Shown: in pieces, positions 6,058 to 9,700 of the stretch | Position numbering within the stretch: the first letter of the stretch is position 1 | Layout of the letters: the number at the start of each line of letters is the position of its first letter | From: an uncultured Frankineae bacterium | GTDB taxonomy: Bacteria > Actinomycetota > Actinomycetes > Mycobacteriales > SCTD01 | NCBI GenBank assembly: GCA_902805805.1 | Contig: CADCUE010000169.1 | Coordinates: 1-9,700, forward strand | Direction: 5' to 3' | Length of the DNA stretch: 9,700 nt | Position numbers and translations under genes: made by a program | The notes under the pieces: model-generated | Seen by the model: the letters and a program-made list of their open reading frames with translations, nothing else | Databases searched by the model: none | Told to the model about the DNA's origin: nothing

Positions 6058-6308
6058 ACCGGGAGCCGGGGACCGACGCAGCGGTGGAGGCGCCCGTGGA
6101 GGACAGGGTCGAGCAGGGCACGCCGCCGGCGGCGGACCCGGGTGTCGAGGTGCCGCTGGAGGCGGTCGACGCCGACGTCGTGGAGCAGGCTGCCGAGACC
6201 GCGCCGGGCTCGTACACCGAGACGCGGGACCTGCCGCTCGAGGCGGACCCGGCCGACGTCGCGGAGCAGGGCGCCGGTGTGGAGCTCGACGAGGACGAGC
6301 GCCGTTAG
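6054..6308 (+). CDS. Small acidic repeat protein, unknown function
   Basis: This 84-residue, very acidic protein is rich in Glu, Asp, Ala, Val and Pro and has almost no Lys. It is predicted to be disordered and cytoplasmic. It contains two clear copies of a short motif 27 residues apart, PLEAVDADVVEQ (34-45) and PLEADPADVAEQ (61-72). A degenerate third copy ends in DRVEQG (17-22). The C-terminus is an acidic ELDEDERR. I do not recognise a named family, although similar 'EADPADVAEQ' tails seem familiar from short actinobacterial proteins. The GTG at 6054 overlaps the previous stop (GTGA), and GCAGGA lies just upstream. It ends only 9 bases before the TetR ATG. Translation is likely given the coupling and repeat structure, but it is less certain than for its neighbours. 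Confidence 0.65.
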   Translation: MNREPGTDAAVEAPVEDRVEQGTPPAADPGVEVPLEAVDADVVEQAAETAPGSYTETRDLPLEADPADVAEQGAGVELDEDERR

Positions 6309-6311
6309 GGT
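6306..6311 (+). promoter_or_regulatory. -10 element of a probable leaderless TetR promoter
   Basis: TAGGGT fits the actinobacterial -10 pattern TAnnnT and is followed by exactly 6 bases before the A of the TetR ATG at 6318. Transcription would then begin at or beside the start codon, giving a leaderless mRNA. No Shine-Dalgarno precedes this ATG, which agrees. No clear -35 is seen. Confidence 0.5.
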
Positions 6312-6317
6312 CGGCCC

Positions 6318-6959
6318 ATGACCACGGCGGAGGACGACCGCAGCCCCGTGCCGCGCGGGGTCCGCCTGGCTCGCCCGGCGCGGCGCAAGCAGCTGCTCGG
6401 CGCCGCCCAGGAGCTGTTCGTGGCGCACGGCTACCACGCGGCGGCCATGGACGACATCGCCGAGCGCGCCGGCGTCAGCAAGCCGGTCCTGTACCAGCAC
6501 TTCCCGAGCAAGCTGGAGCTGTACTGCGCGCTGCTCGACCAGAACGCCGAGCACCTGCTGCGCAGGGTCCGGGCGGCTCTGGCCTCGACCACCGACAACC
6601 ACTCGCGCGTCGCCGCGTCGGTCGCGGCCTACTTCGACTTCGTCGACGGGGAGGGCACCGACGTCGAGGGCGCCTTCCGGCTGGTGTTCGAGAGCGACCT
6701 GCGCAACGACCCGGCCGTGCGCGAGCGGGTCGAGCGCATGACGCGGGGCTGCGCGGACGCCATCGCCGAGACGATCGCGCACGACACCGGCTACCGCGCC
6801 GAGGAGGCGCAGCTGCTGTCGATCGGCCTGACCGGGCTGATGGAGGTCAGCGCCCGCTGGTGGCTGACCTCTCCGGACCGCATCCCCAAGGAGCGCGCCG
6901 TCGAGCTGCTGCTCGGTCTCGCCTGGCGCGGCATCTCCGGATCGCCGCGCGCCGTCTGA
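6318..6959 (+). CDS. TetR/AcrR-family transcriptional regulator
   Basis: This 213-residue regulator has a typical TetR N-terminal DNA-binding domain at residues 20-70. It begins RRKQLLGAAQELFVAHGY, followed by the helix-turn-helix AAAMDDIAERAGVSKPVLYQ (41-60) and HFPSKLELYCALLD. Residues 75-205 form the helical ligand-binding and dimerisation domain, including FRLVFESDLRNDP (120-132) and ARWWLTSPDRIPKERAVELL (179-198). Length is normal. The position just before DUF3107 matches the gene order of M. tuberculosis Rv3208 and Rv3208A as I remember it, which suggests an orthologous regulator. Its ligand is not known from sequence. The promoter appears leaderless. Palindromes in the 113-base gap after the gene are possible operator sites, but autoregulation is not shown. 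Confidence 0.93.
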   Translation: MTTAEDDRSPVPRGVRLARPARRKQLLGAAQELFVAHGYHAAAMDDIAERAGVSKPVLYQHFPSKLELYCALLDQNAEHLLRRVRAALASTTDNHSRVAASVAAYFDFVDGEGTDVEGAFRLVFESDLRNDPAVRERVERMTRGCADAIAETIAHDTGYRAEEAQLLSIGLTGLMEVSARWWLTSPDRIPKERAVELLLGLAWRGISGSPRAV

Positions 6960-7022
6960 CCCGCCGCGCCGCTCCCGCCCGGCCGGTTCTGCCCACGGCG
7001 TACGCCCGCGCCGCCTGCAGGT

Positions 7023-7038
7023 CCACGCACTAGCGTGG
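7023..7038. promoter_or_regulatory. Inverted repeat over the DUF3107 -10 element
   Basis: CCACGC (7023-7028) and GCGTGG (7033-7038) flank the 4-base centre ACTA. The dyad overlaps the -10 element TAGCGT (7031-7036). A repressor bound here would block transcription of the DUF3107 gene; the upstream TetR protein is an obvious but unproven candidate. Confidence 0.4.
7031..7036 (+). promoter_or_regulatory. -10 element upstream of DUF3107
   Basis: TAGCGT fits TAnnnT and lies 36 bases before the GTG at 7073, predicting a start of transcription near 7042-7044. No convincing -35 hexamer is visible, as is common in high-GC actinobacteria. Confidence 0.45.
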
Positions 7039-7040
7039 TC

Positions 7041-7062
7041 TCTCGTCCGCCCTCCGACGAGA
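7041..7062 (+). promoter_or_regulatory. 5'-end hairpin abutting the DUF3107 ribosome binding site
   Basis: TCTCGTC (7041-7047) and GACGAGA (7056-7062) form a 7-bp stem with an 8-base loop. The 3' arm touches the Shine-Dalgarno AAGGAG (7062-7067). If transcription starts near 7043 the stem would sit at the very 5' end of the mRNA, where it could stabilise the message or tune translation. Confidence 0.4.
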
Positions 7063-7072
7063 AGGAGCCTCC

Positions 7073-7300
7073 GTGGAGGTCAAGATCGGCGTCCAGTTCG
7101 CCCCGCGCGAGCTCAGCCTCGAGAGCAGCCAGTCCGCCGAGGAGGTCGCTCAGGCGGTCGCCGACGCGCTCAAGGCCGACCTCGGGGTGCTCACCCTCGT
7201 GGACGAGAAGGGACGTCGGGTCCTCGTGCCGGCCGACAAGCTCGCCTACGTCGAGATCGCCGAGAACGAGCAGCGGCGCGTGGGCTTCGGCGCGCTCTAG
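7073..7300 (+). CDS. DUF3107 family protein
   Basis: This 75-residue protein belongs to the actinobacterial DUF3107 family, which includes M. tuberculosis Rv3208A (TB9.4). It starts MEVKIGVQFAPRELSLESSQ, has a central amphipathic helix (22-36, AEEVAQAVADALKAD), then GVLTLVDEKGRRVLVPADKL and a C-terminal strand ending RRVGFGAL. The pattern beta - helix - beta - beta suggests a small compact alpha/beta domain. Members are ATP/ADP- or ligand-binding candidates only by speculation; no function is established that I know of. The GTG at 7073 has AAGGAG at 7062-7067 with a 5-base spacer. It follows the TetR gene in the same direction but has its own candidate promoter. Identity is secure and function unknown. 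Confidence 0.92.
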   Translation: MEVKIGVQFAPRELSLESSQSAEEVAQAVADALKADLGVLTLVDEKGRRVLVPADKLAYVEIAENEQRRVGFGAL

Positions 7301-7309
7301 AGACGTCAG

Positions 7310-7352
7310 CCGGCCGCCCGGACGGGACACCCGACGCCGGTCGAGCGGCCGG
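7310..7352 (+). terminator. Possible terminator after DUF3107
   Basis: CCGGCCG (7310-7316) and CGGCCGG (7346-7352) can pair over a 29-base loop just after the DUF3107 stop. No T-run follows and each arm is partly self-complementary, so this is weak. The rest of the 196-base gap to 7497 holds only a candidate promoter region near 7444-7458. Confidence 0.25.
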
Positions 7353-7482
7353 GCCGTCGTTCGTCCGGCGAGCGGGCCGTCACCCGGTCGGATGACAAGC
7401 AGGTGACGACGCGCACCACAGGTTCGGCGATGGCGCAAGCGGGGCACTAGACCCAGTGATCGGGCGTCCTGGCCCGCACATC

Positions 7483-7490
7483 GGAGGAGG
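7483..7490 (+). promoter_or_regulatory. Ribosome binding site of the GlsB-like gene
   Basis: GGAGGAGG with a 6-base spacer before the GTG at 7497 is a strong Shine-Dalgarno and implies high expression. Confidence 0.8.
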
Positions 7491-7496
7491 AACCCC

Positions 7497-7784
7497 GTGG
7501 GCATCATCGTACTTCTGATCATCGGCGCCGTTGCCGGCTTCCTGGCCCGGGCGATCGTGCCCGGCAAGGACAGCATGGGCATCGTCCCCACCATCGTCCT
7601 CGGCATCGTCGGCTCGTTCATCGGCGGCTTCCTCGGCGCGATCCTGTTCGGCAAGGACGCGATCGAGGGCCTGCTGCAGCCGAGCGGGCTGATCGGGTCG
7701 GTCATCGGCGCGATCATCGCGCTCGTGGTCTACAACGCCATGACCGGGCGCAAGGGCCGCACGCACACCCGCTCGCGCGTCTAG
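7497..7784 (+). CDS. GlsB/YeaQ/YmgE (transglycosylase-associated) small membrane protein
   Basis: The 95-residue protein has three glycine-rich membrane segments, near residues 2-20 (IIVLLIIGAVAGFLARAIV), 28-51 and 62-81. The loop VPGKDSMGIVPTIVLGIVGS and the small-residue-rich second helix (GSFIGGFLGAILFG) are diagnostic of the GlsB/YeaQ/YmgE family (Pfam transglycosylase-associated protein). These proteins sit in the cytoplasmic membrane and are often induced by stress; their molecular function is unknown, and the 'transglycosylase' name does not reflect an enzyme activity. The C-terminal tail (84-95) is strongly basic. The GTG start has an excellent Shine-Dalgarno. It is separated from the convergent ferritin-like gene by a strong hairpin. 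In the M. tuberculosis region I recall as syntenic, this position is held by a different protein (Rv3209). Confidence 0.92.
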   Translation: MGIIVLLIIGAVAGFLARAIVPGKDSMGIVPTIVLGIVGSFIGGFLGAILFGKDAIEGLLQPSGLIGSVIGAIIALVVYNAMTGRKGRTHTRSRV

Positions 7785-7799
7785 TCGCACCGCTCGCTC

Positions 7800-7832
7800 C
7801 GAAGGCCGGTCCCCCCACGGGGCCGGCCTTCG
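7800..7832. terminator. Strong bidirectional hairpin terminator
   Basis: CGAAGGCCGG (7800-7809) pairs with CCGGCCTTCG (7823-7832), extended inside by CCCC (7811-7814) with GGGG (7819-7822). That gives a 14-bp stem with one bulged T and a CCAC loop. It lies between the stops of the convergent GlsB-like gene (7784) and ferritin-like gene (7839) and would serve both. It lacks a T-run, as is common for actinobacterial terminators. Confidence 0.85.
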
Positions 7833-7838
7833 TCGTGC

Positions 7839-8507
7839 TCAGGAGGGCTGCAGCCCGAGCGCCTTCATCCGGGCGGTGTGGTTGTCGGTCAGCCGCGACA
7901 GCAGGCGGGCGATGCCGGCGAGGTCGCCGCTGCCGCCGACGAGCAGCTCGGTGAGCGCGTCGCGCTCGACGGCGACCCGTTGCGCCTGCAGCAGCGCCTC
8001 GCCGACCAGGCGGCGGGCCCACAGCGCCAGCCGGCCGGCGACGGCCGGGTCGCGGGCGGTCGCCTCGCGGACCTTGGCCACCGCGAACGACGCCTGGCCC
8101 GTGTCGGCCAGCGTCTCGAGGATGAGGTCGCGCGTGGCGGCGTCCTGCACGAAGGCGGCGACCTCGCGGTAGAAGTCCGTCGCCAGGCCGTCGCCGACGT
8201 ACGCCTTGATGATGCTCTCGAGCCAGTCGTTGGGGGGCGTCAGGTCGTGGAAGCCGTTCACCGGCGCGACGAACGGCCGCATCGCCTCCTCCGGGTCGAC
8301 GCCCGCCGCGCGCAGGTGCTCGTACAGCGTCCGGTAGTGCTCGAACTCGGCTGCGGCCATGCTCGCCAGGGCGTGCTTGTCCGCGATCGTCGGCGCCAGC
8401 CGGGCGTCCGTGGCCAGGCGCTCGAAGGCCGTCAGCTCGCCGTACGCGAGCACCCCGAGCAGGTCGACGGTCGCCGGGTCGAGGGCGGCGGTCGGGAAGG
8501 AGCTCAT
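7839..8507 (-). CDS. Ferritin-like fold protein (MiaE-like family, Rv3210c type)
   Basis: The product is a 222-residue all-helical protein of the actinobacterial ferritin-like family sometimes called MiaE-like. Helix 1 carries AYGELTAFERLATDARL (21-37, Glu24). Helix 2 carries AAAEFEHYRTLYEHL (51-65) with an ExxH pair, Glu54 and His57. Later helices include DWLESIIKAYVGDGLATDFY (94-113) and LILETLADTGQASFA (128-142). A classic di-iron ferritin-like site has two ExxH pairs; the second, expected near Glu131, lacks its His (ETLA), so metal binding is uncertain. tRNA hydroxylation, as in true MiaE, should not be assumed. ATG at 8507 is preferred over the GTG at 8528 because AGGA lies 8 bases upstream. 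It is divergent from the DEAD-box gene and convergent with GlsB, and matches the Rv3210c position. Confidence 0.85.
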   Translation of the reverse strand: MSSFPTAALDPATVDLLGVLAYGELTAFERLATDARLAPTIADKHALASMAAAEFEHYRTLYEHLRAAGVDPEEAMRPFVAPVNGFHDLTPPNDWLESIIKAYVGDGLATDFYREVAAFVQDAATRDLILETLADTGQASFAVAKVREATARDPAVAGRLALWARRLVGEALLQAQRVAVERDALTELLVGGSGDLAGIARLLSRLTDNHTARMKALGLQPS

Positions 8508-8549
8508 GGCAGCGATCCTGCCGTACACCGGCCTGGTCGACCGGCCCGG

Positions 8550-8555
8550 TAGGAT
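8550..8555 (+). promoter_or_regulatory. -10 element upstream of the DEAD-box gene
   Basis: TAGGAT fits TAnnnT on the plus strand in the gap between the divergent ferritin-like and DEAD-box genes. Transcription from it would begin near 8562 and leave a leader of about 155 bases before the CTG at 8719. No clear -35 is seen. Confidence 0.4.
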
Positions 8556-8705
8556 CGGTCGCAGAGGAGTGGCGCTCGCCGCTCCGGACCCGTGTGCGCG
8601 GACCGCTCTTCACCCGCGGCGCGCCGGTCGACCAGCCCGCCGTCCCCGGACGCGGCGCCGTCGCCCGCTGCGAGCCCGCTCCCGTCGTCGGTCGGCGCGA
8701 CGTAC

Positions 8706-8711
8706 GAGAGG
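8706..8711 (+). promoter_or_regulatory. Ribosome binding site for the CTG-started helicase
   Basis: GAGAGG with a 7-base spacer precedes the CTG at 8719. It is the only good Shine-Dalgarno near the expected N-terminus and is the main argument for that start. Confidence 0.55.
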
Positions 8712-8718
8712 CACGACG

Positions 8719-9700
8719 CTGACCACTCCCGCGAACACCCCCGACGCACCCGTCCCGAACGGCTTCGCCGCGCTCGGCGCCCTGCCCGAGACGGTGCAGG
8801 CCCTGGAGCAGATGGGCATCACCGCGCCGTTCGCCATCCAGACCATGACCCTGCCGATCGCCCTCGGCGGCCACGACCTCATCGGCCAGGCGCGCACCGG
8901 CACCGGCAAGACGCTGGGCTTCGGCGTGCCGCTGCTGCAGCGCATCGTCAGCGTCGGCGAGGGCGGTCCCGAGGGGCGGGCCGGAGTGCCGCAGGCGCTC
9001 GTCGTGGTGCCGACGCGCGAGCTCGCCGTCCAGGTGTCCAAGGACCTCGAGAACGCCGGCCGGGTCCGGTCGGTCCGGGTCGTCACGATCTACGGCGGAC
9101 GCGCGTTCGAGCCGCAGGTCGAGACGCTGCGCAAGGGCGTGGACGTCGTCGTCGGCACCCCCGGGCGGCTGCTCGACCTGGCCCGTCAGGGTCACCTCGA
9201 CCTGTCGGCCGTGCGGGTGCTGGTGCTCGACGAGGCCGACGAGATGCTCGACCTCGGCTTCCTGCCCGACGTCGAGCGCATCCTCGAGCAGCTGCCGACC
9301 GAGCGGCAGACGATGCTGTTCTCGGCGACGATGCCCGGGCCGGTCGTGACGATGGCGCGCCGCTTCATGCGCCAGCCCACGCACATCCGGGCCGAGGAGC
9401 CGGACGAGAAGCGGACCGTCCCGAACACCAAGATCTTCGCCTACCGGGCGCACTCGATGGACAAGGGCGAGGTGCTCGCGCGCCTCCTGCAGGCCGAGGG
9501 GCGCGGTCTGACGATGGTGTTCTGCCGCACCAAGCGCACCTGCGACAAGGTGGCCGGCGACATGGCCGACCGCGGCTTCGCGGCGGCTGCGGTGCACGGC
9601 GACCTCGGGCAGGGCGCTCGCGAGCAGGCGCTGCGGGCGTTCCGCTCCGGCAAGATCGACGTCCTCGTCGCGACGGACGTCGCCGCCCGCGGCATCGACG
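8719..9700 (+). CDS. DEAD-box ATP-dependent RNA helicase (3' end beyond window)
   Basis: The first 327 residues are visible. The protein unwinds RNA duplexes using ATP, for example in ribosome assembly or mRNA decay. Counting from CTG 8719, it has the upstream Phe16, the Q motif Gln41 (PFAIQTMTLP), motif I ARTGTGKT (58-65), Ia PTREL (98-102), Ib TPGR (147-150) and II DEAD (171-174). Motif III SAT (202-204), IV VFCRTK (267-272) and V ATDVAARGID (318-327) follow. Motif VI and the tail lie outside. The start is unusual: no ATG, GTG or TTG occurs between 8569 and 8794 in frame, and GTG 8794 or ATG 8812 would remove the Q-motif region. CTG 8719 with GAGAGG upstream gives LTTPANTPDAPVPNGFAALG, like family N-termini. 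GTG 8569 would add 50 mostly Arg/Pro residues and lacks a properly spaced Shine-Dalgarno. The position matches M. tuberculosis Rv3211 (rhlE). Confidence 0.93.
   Translation, partial: MTTPANTPDAPVPNGFAALGALPETVQALEQMGITAPFAIQTMTLPIALGGHDLIGQARTGTGKTLGFGVPLLQRIVSVGEGGPEGRAGVPQALVVVPTRELAVQVSKDLENAGRVRSVRVVTIYGGRAFEPQVETLRKGVDVVVGTPGRLLDLARQGHLDLSAVRVLVLDEADEMLDLGFLPDVERILEQLPTERQTMLFSATMPGPVVTMARRFMRQPTHIRAEEPDEKRTVPNTKIFAYRAHSMDKGEVLARLLQAEGRGLTMVFCRTKRTCDKVAGDMADRGFAAAAVHGDLGQGAREQALRAFRSGKIDVLVATDVAARGID

Noticed and set aside
6997..7006. Perfect palindrome GGCGTACGCC as a TetR operator
   Set aside because: The same 10-mer also occurs inside coding sequence at 788-797 and 5427-5436, so it is a common word in this genome and not specific evidence.
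7444..7458. GCACTAG also found before DUF3107, as a shared promoter or operator for the GlsB-like gene
   Set aside because: The match is 7 bases only, the would-be -10 (TAGACC) lacks the final T, and the flanking dyad has 4-base arms. It may be a promoter but is too weak to list.
8508..8528. GTG at 8528 as start of the ferritin-like gene
   Set aside because: It adds only seven residues, has no Shine-Dalgarno, and the ATG at 8507 has AGGA at a good distance.
7714..9597. A 627-codon open frame on the minus strand
   Set aside because: It runs across the GlsB end, the hairpin terminator, the ferritin-like gene in another frame and the antisense of the helicase. Such a path cannot be a single real gene here.

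Overview
This is a high-GC, gene-dense chromosomal segment from an actinobacterium. The signs are strong G/C bias at third codon positions, frequent GTG starts, 4-base stop/start overlaps, TAGnnT-type -10 elements, and actinobacterial families (DUF3107, a probable DUF6158, the MiaE-like ferritin fold). The genus cannot be fixed from the sequence. I see no tRNA, rRNA, CRISPR array, insertion sequence or phage gene. No gene-free stretch exceeds 300 bases; the longest is the roughly 210-base leader before the DEAD-box gene.

Left block (1-3625, minus strand). Five genes run leftward from a divergent promoter region. They are a phosphatidylcholine-synthase-like CDP-alcohol phosphatidyltransferase, a DMT-type membrane transporter, the DNA end-binding protein Ku, an S51/cyanophycinase-like hydrolase, and the N-terminal part of an alpha/beta hydrolase cut by the window edge. 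Gaps are 30 and 63 bases, then two 3- to 4-base overlaps, so this looks like one operon, possibly with an extra promoter before ku.

Centre (3782-5727, plus strand). Reading away from the same divergent region, an ATP-dependent DNA ligase overlaps by 4 bases a stand-alone LigD-type polymerase/primase. With Ku they form a bacterial non-homologous end-joining (NHEJ) set. Ku would bind and bridge the break, the polymerase would fill or extend ends with ribonucleotide preference, and the ligase would seal. The LigD phosphoesterase domain is absent here. The intergenic region between ligase and lipid-synthase genes carries two separate dyads.

Right-centre (5824-7784, plus strand). Two small overlapping genes (probable DUF6158 and an acidic repeat protein) are followed by a TetR regulator, probably leaderless, then DUF3107 and a GlsB/YeaQ small membrane protein. 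A strong hairpin at 7800-7832 separates GlsB from a convergent ferritin-like gene.

Right end (7839-9700). The ferritin-like gene (minus) and a divergent DEAD-box RNA helicase (plus, truncated by the window) complete a TetR - DUF3107 - ferritin-like - DEAD-box order that, from memory, matches the Rv3208-Rv3211 region of Mycobacterium tuberculosis. The helicase has no conventional start at its expected N-terminus; a CTG with a good ribosome binding site fits best.

Nothing here is clearly a new system. The points most worth a second look are the lipid-synthase/transporter/Ku operon facing the split ligase-polymerase pair, the dyads between them, the helicase start and leader, and the acidic repeat protein.
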